From contig JAQJZZ010000008.1 in the NCBI GenBank assembly GCA_030077755.1, positions 2,790,001 through 2,854,000 on the forward strand: a DNA stretch of 64,000 bases, given 5' to 3'. This document shows, in pieces, positions 11,510-23,500 of this stretch (the first letter of the stretch is position 1; the number at the start of each line of letters is the position of its first letter). Origin of the DNA: Filosporella fistucella. Its lineage: Eukaryota > Ascomycota > Leotiomycetes > Helotiales. The translations under genes and the position numbers were made by a program. A model generated the notes under the pieces. The model made no database searches and was not told the DNA's origin. It saw only the letters and a list, made by a program, of their open reading frames with translations.

Positions 11510-12374
11510 ATGATTTCTCAATTGTCTGGATTGGTTGCGGTGGTGGCACTTGCATCTCAAGCTTCCGCTGCCTGCACCCGTGCAATGCTTCAAGATGCTA
11601 CAGCACAATACAGTCTGTTCATCCTTGCCTGACACTAAAGCAATTCTAACATCTCGTGCAGTCAAAGCACAAGCTGCAGGAACACCCACATTCGCGGCTC
11701 TTGCCAGCACTGTCAGCTATGCCGAAAATGATGCGCCAATGGATATCAAGGCAGGAATGCTTGCACAAGCTATCACAATCGATATGAATCGCACTTTGTA
11801 CGATACCACAGAATGCGGATCATTCACCGAGATCGTTGCTGCTACCAACAAGCATCCTTACGTTATCCACACACGAATGCTTTTCACCGATGATAAGATC
11901 ACTACAATCCAATCAGTAGTCACTGACGACGGTGATTGGGCTTTCAATGCAGCAGGCCATTTGAAGTGGAACAAAGGAGAGAAATGGGATTCCATCCCTG
12001 AAGGCAAAAGAGATACTCGAGCTGTCATCAAAGCTGCAGGAGACGCGTATCTCGACAGTTGGGGCGACGGAACAGTCAAAGTCCCATATGGAACTCCATG
12101 CACACGACTAGAGGGTGGTGCTTATACATCTGGCGCCAACCCTACCACCAACACATGCAAAATGCCTGAGTTTCCGAAGCCGTTCAAGATTACCAATCGC
12201 AGGTATATCATTGATGAAGAAGGCGGAGGAGTCGATATCTTCAATGACTTTCCTTTCATTGATAAGAAGAAGCCGGATGGGACACCGAGTACGAATTTCA
12301 TTCGTGTGGAAGGAGGTCAGATTCGATATATTCATGAGGTTACTGTTTGTAGTACGAAAGGTTGTGGACGATAG
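11510..12374 (+). CDS. Secreted protein of DUF8021 type
   Basis: Predicted extracellular protein of 271 residues. Exons are 11510-11612 and 11662-12374, joined by a 49-nt intron (GTCTGT donor, CTAAC branch, GTGCAG acceptor). The start gives a clear signal peptide (MISQLSGLVAVVALASQASA) with cleavage before ACTRAM. The body carries the family pattern as I remember it: a LASTVSYAEND-like segment, RTLYDTTECGSFTEIV, TRMLFTDDKITTIQSVVTD, GDWAFNA, KRDTRAVIKAAGDAYLD, PYGTPCTRLEGGAYT, TNRRYIIDEEGG and RVEGGQIRYIHEVTVC. These proteins are widespread in filamentous fungi and their function is unknown to me. The start is supported by the signal peptide. Confidence 0.82.
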
Positions 12375-14729
12375 ATCTCAAGCTGATGGAAGTGAGTTTG
12401 GTAAAAGAATGTGAAAGCCGAATGCAATAAACGTACCTTTTGACTACCATCTGTACAAGTTCCTAATTTACCTGCTTATGGTGAAACGATACACATATTT
12501 CTCTGTCCCGATTCTGAACAGTATAGACCCTACATGGCGGTTACGAGCATCATAATCACGGGTTCGTCGTCGAATTATTACCTTGTATCATTACAATATG
12601 TTGTAGATAATTATTTAATAAACCATTTAACTCCTTCCCCGCTTCAAAACTTTCGGCTACTTGGTGCGACTTGAATCCGTAACGACAGTGATGCTAGTCA
12701 GGAGACATCAAACTTTACATTCAAGTAGGAATCAAGTACAATGTCGTACACCGGCGTTCGAAATGATGACAAGCACGCATCCGCTATAGAATCTCACCTT
12801 GCACAGCCTCCTCGAGATCCTCGAACTCGGAAAAACTGCCGACTTGGCAATGGTGAATGCTTGGTCCCTCCTTGGGAGATCCCAAGAAGAATATATGAGC
12901 CGAACTGCCAGCGGAGAGATTATGCTTCGAATCGAGACCCCTTTCTGTTGTTCTTTTTGTTCCGTGATCCGGGCTACTCGGCTCTAGAACGGCGCCAAGA
13001 ATATACTGCGGCAGCGACGGCAGTTTGTCGTCTTGCAACAAAGTCTTGAAAATATTTTGATTAACGTTCATTGGATCTTGAAAATACTTGGAGATTCATC
13101 TAGGAGAAAATAAGGGGATAATTGTTTAAAAGGTGCAGTTGCATGGATGGTTCGGCACTGGCATGGAGACTAAAATCTTGTTCGAATTCCGCGGGGCAAG
13201 GAGCTCATCAGCGAAGTCGTGGAAGCTGTAGTCACTCTGCACCAGTAAAATGATAATATCCTTTCTGTGTATGGAGGCCGGAAAGTGAATGATTCGTCGT
13301 AAAGAATCAAAATCCCGACTCCTCCGCCGTGCCCGTCCATCCGCCATTTCGGCGACTAACCAAAATTTGCAGATGTGCAACAACGGCGATTTTCGACCGC
13401 AAAATACCCACCGAACCACCGAAACAACAAAAAGCATGATAATGCAAACCAATAAAATGAATAAAGCAAAACGTTTGTTGCATGTCTTTATCTTTCGGCG
13501 GCCGAAGATTTGCGGCGGGCAGTATATATAATCGCCGAATGCGCCGAAAAGGGGTTTGTTGGTGAGGGGTAAGCTTAGTGTGCCAGGGAAAAGAGGTGGT
13601 TTCGATAAAGATATAATCGCCGAGAACGTGACTTCGGCGAGAAAACAAAAATTGCTGTGACACTCGCCGAATACCACACTCCTGATTTACCGTTTCATGG
13701 CACGCCAATTCGGTGTGTTTAATATCCTTCCCTTATAAAGCTTTCATAATTCATTAAGGGACCGAAAATGGATGAAAGATGAGCCCATTTTAGATCGCTA
13801 TTTGAAAATAAAAATAAAAGACTTTGATCGATGTCTCTAGGAAGTTAGTATTCGAGAAGTTTTTCTTTTGAAGGAGGAAATTGTTGGGAAGTGTTATCGG
13901 CGATCTTCCAATCCCCGAGGAACCGCTAGAACTACTGGTTCTTGGGGCCGGTTCCGGTTCCTCGAAAAAAAGTCTGTATACGCAAAACCCAACCCAATGC
14001 CGTGCCGTAAACTGATTCACTTTCCCGAAAAGCATGGAAAATGCTTCAAAAGTAAACATACTACGCTGCTCATTTTCATGTCACACTGCTGAGGGAGTGA
14101 TGATTAATTGATTGAAGCTTGTTAGCTTACATTTTGCTGTGGGGCACCCTCCTAAATTTGATAGCCATAGCACTAAGACGATGTCAACACTTGAAAAATG
14201 ATGGAGCACAAGTGAATTAAGCATGGAGACTGATGCAAAACTCCTATGTTCGCTAGCAATACCTAATCTTTTAGGTTCCCATATAAATCTTCAACACTTG
14301 AAATTTTTGAAATTTAAAACACGTATCTACAAATTGAAAGTATAGCGCTTCGGGTATATAGAAAGTTCCTTAAAGCTGGAAATCTCCCCCACTGTCTCCA
14401 AGGGCACAAACAATCTTCTCTTACATGATCAATAGTAAATCAACGGAGAAAATTTAACTCGAAATTTGTTTCCTGCAGTAACTCGAATCACACGGAGAAC
14501 TTAATTTCAAAAATGCTGCAAACTATTTGAAGGGAGGAATTGTTACTCAACTAGGTACATTTCGTTTCATCAATTTAATCGTCAGTCCTATGATGTTATA
14601 GACGAATTTGATAAATTAACAACAAGATTTGTACACTGGAATGGCGTGCAGAAGAAATCCTTGCACGTTGAGAGCTAATTCACTCCCCCTAACTACTGCC
14701 TCGGGAAATAAGCTCAATAAGAGGACTAA
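12375..14729. other. Long gene-free region with a motif cluster
   Basis: About 2.35 kb with no convincing gene. The centre (about 13345-13715) holds repeated TCGGCGA/TCGCCGA words, listed separately. The right half is A+T-rich. Confidence 0.45.
13345..13715. repeat. Cluster of TCGGCGA / TCGCCGA motifs
   Basis: At least eight CGGCGA or CGCCGA-type words in both orientations occur in about 370 bp (near 13347, 13384, 13497, 13531, 13540, 13617, 13633 and 13665), in an otherwise A+T-rich stretch. Such clustered short motifs resemble subterminal repeats of DNA transposons or a remnant of one. I found no transposase frame and no clear terminal inverted repeats, so the identity is open. Confidence 0.35.
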
Positions 14730-16049
14730 CTATGCCGCCTTCCAGACACATTTCGCATTTGGTAGTTGCATCTTCGGAATCGACCAGCCGAACGCAGCGA
14801 CAACCCAGATATATCCCAACATCCTCCACCAGGTGGACTTCCAAATGCGGCTCGTCCAGTTTTTGGAAACATGATTGAAAGCAATTTCTATCAAGACTTC
14901 GGCTACAATCATTTGACTCTGGATGAGATACCAGAGAAAAAGTGGCAAGGTCCTGCAACCTGAACTCATCATTTTATCGCCAGTGATATGAACCAGCGCT
15001 GATAAACCGAATACCAGTGTCACAATAACACATCGAGTGAACTGATTATTTTTTGGTAATCGGAACATGTCGTACGCGATCACTTGTGAGTTTGCAATGA
15101 AACCTCTGTAGTAGAGCAAATGCCAGAATTTGCTTGCACAAGTCAGGATCAATTTCGATCAAATGGAGGTCGCAATTACATACCCCCAAAAGCCACGCAT
15201 CGAGTAAGCATTTCGTAAATCCCCAAACAGAGGTCTCCAGTCAGCTGGGGCATTGCCAGCTGCTACAGAAATTGCGCCGACAAGACTTTGAAAGGATCGG
15301 TAAAGAATGTACTGAGGGAGGAATGTATTGATTGGAAAATAGATTCGAATCAGCAGTTCTCTGGCTGTTACATTGGGAAGGCGTCTGAGAAAGCTTGCTT
15401 TAACGGGTGAAAGATCTCCCTTCTGCCAGGGGATGAGTGAGGACAGTTTCTCGTAGAGCGATAACAGTCCATAGAAGAATACACAGGTAAGAATCTGCGT
15501 CAGAATAAAGCGTAATCTGGACGGAGCCCATTCAGGATTTTCTTTGGAAAACGTTGGCAGATTTCGGACTTGCCACTCAGTTCCAATTCCTCGCGGGTTT
15601 GCTAGAACTCGATATGCCCATTTCACCTTTTCGGTGAGTGTCTGAGTCGTTACTGGCTTTTGCGCCTCCAGGCTTGGTGCTGAAAGCTCTAGATCGATCT
15701 TGGATTCTTCTGTTCTGGGTGATATGTTGATGATGTTCAACCAATAGTTTGAGTAAAGCAAAAGACCGATGGTACAATGTCCAAAGAACAAGCTACCATC
15801 CATTCCCACATAGCTATTTCTGGCATGGAGAAGTGTGGAAACCGTGTAGAGAATAATTGGGATGAGTGCAAGTCTTCGATAGCCTAGAGTTGGAGGTGTA
15901 TAGACGAGTAATGAGCCAAGTAGTATGTAGAACGAGGCAAGAAGGATGTACGGATGCTTGTCAATTCGATCTGAATATTCTTCAGCGATTAATGGAATGT
16001 ACTGAAGAGGTCAATGACACTTACATAGACTTGATAAAAGAAACTCCAT
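14730..16049 (-). CDS. Wax-synthase-like membrane-bound O-acyltransferase
   Basis: Predicted multi-pass membrane acyltransferase of 404 residues. Exons are 16049-16025, 15970-15184 and 15132-14730. The first exon codes only MEFLLSSL plus one base; its 54-nt intron (GTAAGT, TTCAG) avoids in-frame stops and opens a hydrophobic N-terminus. The key motif appears when exons 2 and 3 are joined: WRPLFGDLRNAYSMRGFWG, then KFWH, the fungal wax-synthase signature with its FWH His. Later comes ALVHITGD, in which His is typical of the family. Fungal relatives acetylate terpenoids or other secondary metabolites, but no cluster is visible beside this gene. The last exon ends soon after GYIWVVAAFGWSIPKM, and another frame just past the stop looks like family sequence, so a frameshift is possible. 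Confidence 0.8.
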
Positions 16050-16946
16050 GATTGCTACGAGAAAATCGAAGTCTTAGTCTCCGAATCTGGTGTATCTGAA
16101 GATCTGGGGGTGTGTGCTCTTCGTCATTTGTAAACCTCAAAGCAACGACTCATCGGATGCATGTTCAGCCTTGGTATACCTCGTAGTGGAATACATATTG
16201 TAATTTTCTTCTTATCACCAAGTGGCAAGTTTTGGTAGATTAAGCTGACACCGAGATCTAGAATCAAACATTGCGCCGTGACTGCCAACTTGCCAAGTAC
16301 TTGTTTTATGCATCTGTCTAGCAAATTGAACTTGTGATTGACCAAAAATGTCAAGTTCAGATGTCTGATATAGAGACTGCCCACTTTTCGTCTTACTCAA
16401 GTGGATTATTATGCTAATATGTGGCGTAGAGTGCCGAATACAATGTTTGCAGAAACATATGCCAATTCTCCGCCCTCAAATTTGCTGACAAAGTTCCACT
16501 GTAATTGTGGGGTAGGTATAAGCATCCCATTTCGCTTCTTATATCAACAACCCAAGATAGTGCAACGCTGCTTAGGCCAAGGATTTCCAAGAAATAAAAT
16601 CCTTTCTATCGCTCGTTGAGTAAAATGCCCCTTGATACTACAAGTTTGTTCCCGGTACACTCCTTTCGCCAGGTAGCGTAATGTCCCGTTTGAAGCGACC
16701 TCGAATAACTCCCTTGCACACCTCGTAGGTACCTAGGCTTGTAGTGTAAGATACGCCAAGCGTGCATGCTTCCATACAGCAGCTTATGCATTCGGATTGG
16801 CATGAAACAATCTCAAATTCCCTGTCCAATTACCTCAAGGAAGAGTAGAACTTTTGCGCCTATTAAAGGTTGCGTGTATGAGGGTGCATCATGTTGACCA
16901 TCCCCTCCTCACACAAGGCTCCTCTGATAAAATCTCTTAAATCAAC
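16050..16946. other. Intergenic region between divergent genes
   Basis: About 0.9 kb separating the acyltransferase (minus strand) from the small secreted peptide gene (plus strand). No gene or recognised element. Confidence 0.4.
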
Positions 16947-17299
16947 ATGCAACTCACCCACCTTTTCACCCTCGCCTTAGGCATCATGACTGTTGCTCCA
17001 GCCGCAGGCTTTTCTCTTTGGCGACCTGATGCTCTCGGTAAGACATCAACCACTGTTGATGCAATTTCCATACGCTAGAACATTTGTTAACCTTATAATC
17101 TATGTAGTTGCCGCTCGTGCTTCTATCCCTCTTATCAAGGCCAGAGCCGGCGAGACTTACAGTAAGTATCTAATACTTCTCGTGTCCGTTAGGGAACTTG
17201 AGAACTCCCAGATGACGGTACATGAACTTACATGAATTAGGTGGCCTAACCAAGAGAGGAGGAAATGGAGGGCCGATTTGCGCGGACGGCAAGTGCTAA
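16947..17299 (+). CDS. Small secreted peptide precursor (67 aa) with a Kex2-type site
   Basis: Three exons, 16947-17037, 17108-17161 and 17241-17299, join in phase to a 67-residue product too short and too split to show as one frame. Donors are GTAAGA and GTAAGT; acceptors are TAG in both. The first 21 residues form a signal peptide (MQLTHLFTLALGIMTVAPAAG). A basic propeptide-like stretch follows, and the end reads SGLTKRGGNGGPICADGKC. The KR dipeptide is a classic Kex2 processing site and would release a 13-residue, Gly-rich peptide with two Cys. No family is recognised. Immediately after TAA the same frame continues for 13 codons with two further Cys (MPDCGSTCLR) before TGA. Confidence 0.65.
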
Positions 17300-20176
17300 A
17301 TGCCCGACTGCGGCTCAACCTGCCTTCGATGAAGAGTATCTACATTTAAAGCTTGGCTTGAAGTAGATTACCTCGATGTGGAATCTTTTCTGCTTTGGTA
17401 AATTAAATGGAAACCAATTTCACTGTCCCAACTTTTGAAGTGATAAATTAAATCTGAATGTGTCATTACACCTGGATTGTGTACTTAGTACTGACATCAA
17501 CAAAACACTGCCATAGTCAGTCTTTTCCACGAAGGTGCTTTCAAAGAAGATAGAACACAGTGAATTCCAGGGCGAGATCCTGTCTATACAGGAGAAAATG
17601 CAAGCAAAAGAAAGCTGGGTGGGATGACATGTTCACGGAATGACATGAGAAGGTCATCGACAACACATTGAGTACCAATGACCTTGTCAAGTGCGTTCAA
17701 TCACAGAACGACAACTAAGATAGGACTAGTATTCACCAATTCATACAAGAGATTAGTCTTGATAGTAAACGCGCATGAGAATGATTTAACCTGACTTGTC
17801 TGTTGCCAGATTCGCTCTGCAATCGTCAAACTAGTGGCTGGAGGCTTCGAGGCCAACAATTGTCTTCAGTACGGCTTCGATAAAGATTTCGACCGACTAC
17901 TGAGTCGAAGTCTGATTCTTTTCGGAATTCCGAAGAACCGTTTGAATAGATTCTGTGTCGAAAACTTCCTTGGCGACGTTTGAGCGAAATTCTTTCTCAA
18001 CTGAACGAGTCCTGTTTGATTTCGTTTCTCGTCTGTGTGAGAGATGTAGTTGACAGTTCTGTCTTGTCTCAAATGCTAGGGAGCTGGGGTTCTTACATGA
18101 GACAGGAAGTGGAAGGCATAGGTCGCAGAATGAGATCTCTACTAAAATGAAGGAAGGAAGTCAGAGGTAAGCTCTCGAGAGGTCTTAAATACACATATCC
18201 CGGCTTAGTTATGTGCAACGCTCAGGCGTCTGCATCCAGGCATCTTGAGGCCGTAACATCAAATACCATCTTAATGGTGGAAGCAAGGAAAGTCTCAGCC
18301 GAGGCAGCGAGAGCGGATTGGTTAGGATTTGTATCTGCAACGCACAACTTCTCAATGGGTCGATGTTCAGCAGCGCTTTCAACAACTTCCTGCTTGTATC
18401 ATGGATAAAAATCTTTGAAATATCCTCCGGGTCTTTGCGGTGGCAATCTGGATCTGCGGTTCTAGGCAAGTGCATAGTGACTCCGAAGCCACAATGTCTT
18501 TATCGCTAGCTGTATATAGCTTGTTGGAGTTTTATCGTTGGAGTTTTATCGAGAGCCTCTTAGTTACGATCGGCGTCTGCGTCTTAAAGATCTGTCTAAA
18601 GAAGTTCAGACTTGAGAATAGCTTGCAATGTGGTATCGGCATACTCTTTGGAGTGTTTGGCGAGGGCTGCTATGTTCTTGTTCGAGCCTTGTAGATATGT
18701 CCAGTACGTAGTCCCTCTGACTTTGCAACATCTTCCGTAGCCTTTGTGATACATCTTTGTGTCTGATCCTGTAGATTATCTTGGTTCGCAGCCGCCTAAA
18801 GGAAGTTCTTCGTTGAAATATCGGAGATTGTCTGCTGAATGGTCGACGGCTTGGTTCAGGTACTGTACAATATCAACACCTAGAACCAACATAGGAATTC
18901 TATGGATTATATTTTCAGGTGAGATGAGCTAGACAAAAGTAACATTTGGTTTTCTGCACATCAACTGATATTATACATATTCCACAGATAAAAATGCAAT
19001 GGAAATAATGAGACGCATCCCCCTTTTGCTTAAATCATGTGATCGCTTATCCTCTCCAGATTCTGCCATAAGCGGTCACGGCTGAATGTGTTACGAGCAT
19101 CAGTCAATCAGGCAGAAACACGATAGAACGTCGACAGCCTCACTTCTTCGACTGACTGACTCTTTCTGAAGTATCACGAAGGCTTCATCATCAAGGCATA
19201 TTTCATAAACCCGACATCTGACGGTCAGTTATCAAGAAACACGATTTTTAGCTTGAAGCCCTCCAGTCATGCAGCAGATTTTGGAAACACGATATATCAG
19301 GGACCAGATGACTCTGATGAACCTCCTGGAGGACCTATTTCCAGGACAAGCGTGCCCCGTCGCTGTTAGTAACGTCCCTTTATTGGTGTTTCTGAAACCA
19401 TGAATCGCCAAGGCAGTTTTGAAGGCTCTGCGGACTGACTACCGTTGTGGCAATAGATTCGTCGTGGCAAATACATCGTGAATGTTCCCCGCCTCTTGAC
19501 TCCGGTATGTCTTCATCTCTCAGCCTTCCACTTTTTTGAAAGTGTCGACGCAAAAGACTAACATTTGCTTTCTCCGGCAGCTCGAGATTGCAAGATGCAA
19601 ATAAACTCGAAAAGCCTACAATACAAATCGCCTGAAGAATTCGCCGGCGATTCACATTGTGGCGAAGCAGATCAGCCAACCCCCACCCAACCCTCGGCTT
19701 GCGAACCAAAATCTGCCTCGCACTCAGTATCCGCCCCGATTTCATGCATTCCTATCGGTGACACCCTTCCATCCACTCCATTGGTTTACATATTTGGTGC
19801 TCTGGACCTCGCCGTTTGGTCTTCAAATTTAGCCTGGGGTGGCATAATTGTGTTTGCCCCTGACCTAGCGGTCTGCCACTCGTCGAAAGAATCCGATCTA
19901 AATTGTTGTCTGTTCGACTTGTAACAGAGCGCCTGAACCGCCCTTGTGGCTCGTTGGCACAGTAAGTGACTGTGCCAGAGCTCAGCGAGAAGGAAGGGTG
20001 GTCATCTTATAACCACGAAATGACATGTCTTCAGCTCCCCTATATTTTGCCACCTCCCTAGCAAAAAATTTGCTTACTTCTCTCCGATCAATGATTACGT
20101 CTTCAAATCTATGTCAAGTCTCACAAGGCAAACATATCAGCATTCTCTCCCTCTCGATCACCTTCTATTCTAGGAC
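17300..20176. other. Gene-poor region
   Basis: About 2.9 kb. Overlapping short frames near 19380-19924 on both strands lack domains or good splice structure and are not called. A 14-bp direct duplication of GTTGGAGTTTTATC occurs around 18520-18550. No other structure recognised. Confidence 0.4.
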
Positions 20177-20533
20177 ATGTGTACTCCTCTCTTAGCTACC
20201 GAAGCAATGACTGCCCCAACTCCTCAAGTTATAGAAGGACACTATGTCGACCAGCAAAAGCTGATGAAACTTCTCAAAAATGTTTACGGTACATCTCACG
20301 AAGGAAAAAACAACTTCCGCGTCGAGGTCAGTACACTCGTTGGTGATATCTGAGTTCGACTGACAGGATTATGAACAGCTTCGTCTGAACCGATACAAAA
20401 TTTATCCGTTGGATGATGCGATGTCAGCAACTGGACTGACAGAAGTACGTTGATCATCGATCTTTTCCTCCTCCGCAATGCTCATTATTGTTAGGAGCAA
20501 ATACAAGGTTGTCGAGCATATCGACGTAGATGA
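20177..20533 (+). CDS. Small three-exon hypothetical protein (84 aa)
   Basis: Exons 20177-20326, 20379-20444 and 20495-20533 join in phase 0 to an 84-residue protein. The introns are 52 and 50 nt with donors GTCAGT and GTACGT and acceptors ACAG and TTAG. The product is soluble and charged (GHYVDQQKLMKLLKNVYG, then LRLNRYKIYPLDDAM, ending GCRAYRRR). It has no signal peptide or membrane helix. Two well-formed introns of normal fungal size, each keeping the frame, are the main evidence. I do not recognise a family; the flanks give no functional hint. Confidence 0.6.
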
Positions 20534-20585
20534 AGCTACAGTAGAGGATTGAACGCTCAAAAATCTGGGAAAACATATCACTCAA

Positions 20586-21167
20586 TCAAATTCGTTTGGC
20601 GTATGGAAAGTCTGAAGGCATACAGACATGGTGTTGCATTTTCACACTGGCGGCATCTTGGTTGGAGTTGGCAAGCGTATCTGGGTTCCATGTTGGCGTA
20701 AAATCATTCAGATTAGTGAGAGACTGTCCTACCTCTCTTCCTTGTTTAGCATACCTTAGCAATATGAATATCAATGAAAGCGCAGTGAAACCAAAACCTT
20801 CAATTCGATGCATCATGATTCGGGCACCGACTTCGTGGCTCCTGACTTGGACGGGACGGAAGACTACAGCAAAAGAAAGCCAAGAAATAACCCTTGGCTG
20901 AGAATGTCTCGACCAGATTGCATGGTAGAGGCAAGGCACTCCAGCTTGGTTGGTGTGTGGGCTGCAGCCTGTAGCATGTCGCTGGGCTGTGCTCAAGGCT
21001 GAGTCGAGAACGCCCAGTTCTGTGAACCAATTGACCAAGCCCCATGCAAAAGTTACAACCACAACCGAGAAGAGCAACCTATTCCTCAACCAGGTGATCG
21101 CTGAGATGGCTGCGAAGATATTGATTCTATAGCTGCCTGCAATTGAGGTTGATTCACTATCGGCAGC
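20586..21167 (-). CDS. Possible membrane-protein fragment
   Basis: A minus-strand frame open from a splice-like CCGATAG near 21168 down to a stop at 20586. It encodes hydrophobic segments (FAAISAITWLRNRLLF, then VVVVTFAWGLVNWF, and later FGFTALSLIFILLRY) separated by a polar region. These look like membrane helices, but I recognise no family and could not find a satisfactory first exon. It may be a fragment or remnant of an integral membrane protein lying between two plus-strand genes. A chance frame is also possible. Confidence 0.3.
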   Translation of the reverse strand, partial: AADSESTSIAGSYRINIFAAISAITWLRNRLLFSVVVVTFAWGLVNWFTELGVLDSALSTAQRHATGCSPHTNQAGVPCLYHAIWSRHSQPRVISWLSFAVVFRPVQVRSHEVGARIMMHRIEGFGFTALSLIFILLRYAKQGREVGQSLTNLNDFTPTWNPDTLANSNQDAASVKMQHHVCMPSDFPYAKRI

Positions 21168-21189
21168 TATTCATAGCAGTAGAGTCATA

Positions 21190-23195
21190 ATGTCACCATT
21201 CATGATTGATGAGTCCCAGAGGATGAAAACAAGAATTGACGATAAAGCGATTAACTTGTTCCAGGAGAAGGATGGGAAGCCTTCTTTACAAGTAACCCGG
21301 GTACGGAATCGTGGGGATCGGATCAATGAAGATCAAAAAAGGAAAGTCGACGTGCGAAGCGCTTCAGAATTGAAACAATTGAAGAATGTAAGTAATTATA
21401 AACCTTTATGTGAGAAGCGGGGCAAATTACACTCATATTGTCTCGCAATTTGTTCTCTACATTTCAGCAGGCTAATGCTTTTCATTTCAGGACCAAGATG
21501 ATTCCTATCAAATATTCACAATCCAGCAGGAGCATACGTGGACAACAATGGACATTTCTCGGAGAATGTTTGAAGATTTCATGGAAACTTACGACGTAAT
21601 GCATGGCTTCTGGAAGCATGTCTTTGCATTTGGTTGCAAGAGTGAAGAGAATGAATTTCAATTCCCACAGTTCACTAGACGTAGAACGATAACTTCATTG
21701 GAGAAATCTAAAAGGTTTGGTAAGTGGTGTCAATTTGGAACTCTTTATCGTCTTCCGAATTTCTTGAGCAGTCATCTAATTATATCACAGAGTCTGCGTA
21801 TATCCTTCGAAGAGTAGAATTGAACGGCCAAGATACTTCAAATGGCGCAGAGCCATGGTCAATCCGGCAGACAGGCATCTATGATAGCCTCTCAGACATA
21901 GCGCCGCCATTGGTCATGGGGACAGTTGATGCTGCAGCGTTTCCAGGAAGAAAACAACGGTCGTCGATGTTGCTCATTGCGCCGTCTCCAGTCGTTGAAA
22001 AAGATGTGCAGGACTATCTCAACCAGTCTAGCGGAGAGGAGTCATCGTGGATTATTTGCTTGAACATCCATAGAATCCTTGTAGCAGATAGTATGACTGG
22101 GTGGCTGGATTACATGGCAAGTCTAGAAGCACGATTGCATGATAGAGTATGTGTCATATGTGAAGCATGTTGGGCTTGCTGACTATTTTAGGCAAACCGC
22201 CTGATCTACGCAGAGGTGAAGGATGACAAGGCTAACTTGTCACCTCTCACGAACTTTGAGATAAACTTCGAAGATCGACAAGAGGTTAAGATCGTAGAAG
22301 ATCTTATTCTTGACCTTCAGGTGATCTTACCCACAGTGCTCAACGCAATAACTGGGATTTATGATCAATTCAAGTACTTCAGAGATACTCGTGAGTTGAA
22401 TGAGAATGAACTATCTGAAGTGGATACCATAATGTGGGAGCTAGAGGAATATATAAAGGAGGCGGAGATGCACGTAGAACGAGCACATTCACTTAAAGAG
22501 AAGGCAAAATCTACTGCTCAATTAGTGAGAGCTCCCAAACAGCTGAAGAAGCATATGCTGATATTACATAGCTATCGGACTATTTAGCATACGATGAAGC
22601 CGTCTCCTTGAAATGTCTAGCAGAGCAAACCCGGGAGGAAAGCAAAGCTACTTGCGAACTGGCAGTATGCATACCACATATCCCAAGCAATTCTCAGTTC
22701 TGACATCCAGCCAGAGGCAAAGCACAAAAGACGCAGCTGCTGTTAAGATTTTAACTGTCATAATGCTGATATATCTTCCGTTCACGATTGTTGCAGTGGG
22801 TACCCCGCATTTGGATTTCAGACCTGTACTGATCAAATCAGAACTTTTTCTCCACTGAATTTGTCCAGTCAGATCAAGATCATATGCATATCATGAAGAA
22901 TGTATGGATTCTTGCAGTGGTAGCTGTTCCACTGACCGTCTTCACGATCCTTATCTGGTACCTCTGGGTCCATTTCACCGCCGTGGAACCGGTGATAGAT
23001 CCAGCGAAGCCGGGTGTGGTAATGTTACAACGCGCCCATAGCTTTCGCGATAGCTTGTCCGGGAAGAAGAAGAAACAGAAAACGGACCTGGAGACAGGAC
23101 TTGCCAGTCCACAAAGTCCAACCTATTCTCACCCAAAACCGGGTATAACTTGGTCTTCAACGGCTACGACCGTGAAAAGTCAGAAAAGTGGGTAA
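21190..23195 (+). CDS. CorA-like Mg2+ transporter family membrane protein
   Basis: Seven exons: 21190-21387, 21491-21719, 21791-22146, 22192-22524, 22572-22664, 22715-22795 and 22842-23195, giving 547 residues. The phases all match. The layout follows fungal CorA-like proteins: a long soluble N-terminus, a helical region (YDQFKYFRDTRELNENEL, then a coiled-coil stretch with STAQLLSDYLAYDEA), the segment RQSTKDAAAVKILTV leading into TM1 (IMLIYLPFTIVANFFSTEF) and TM2 (VWILAVVAVPLTVFTILIW). The GMN motif of bacterial CorA is not present after TM1, as is usual in these divergent fungal members, so Mg2+ transport is uncertain. The C-terminus is basic, with KKKKQK. Confidence 0.8.
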
Positions 23196-23500
23196 ATATA
23201 GAAGACAGAATTTACGATCTCCTTAGATGTATAACTCCAGTATTACTATACTCTTTAATTAATTTAGTACAAGTCAATGTTGAGAACTCCGTACTCTTTA
23301 AAAATCTCAATGTAAATTGTTGCACAAAATACAAATCAGCCTGAATCAATAAATGTGGCTTCGGCGATTAGGCCTAATTCAAGTTATCCGAATAGCTATC
23401 AGTCCATACATCGACCCTAGCCGCAGCCCAGCCTCAGCTTAAGATGTAATTTTCTAGCGCTGAGATGCTTCTCTGCTCCCCTTATTCCCTCGCGTGTGAG

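Noticed and set aside
13126..13708. Two overlapping minus-strand frames of 183 and 133 codons
   Set aside because: Composition is irregular, no domain is seen and they follow the TCGGCGA repeat cluster; probably chance frames.
19380..19924. Overlapping frames of about 120 codons on both strands
   Set aside because: No domain, no good start context and each looks like the antisense of the other.
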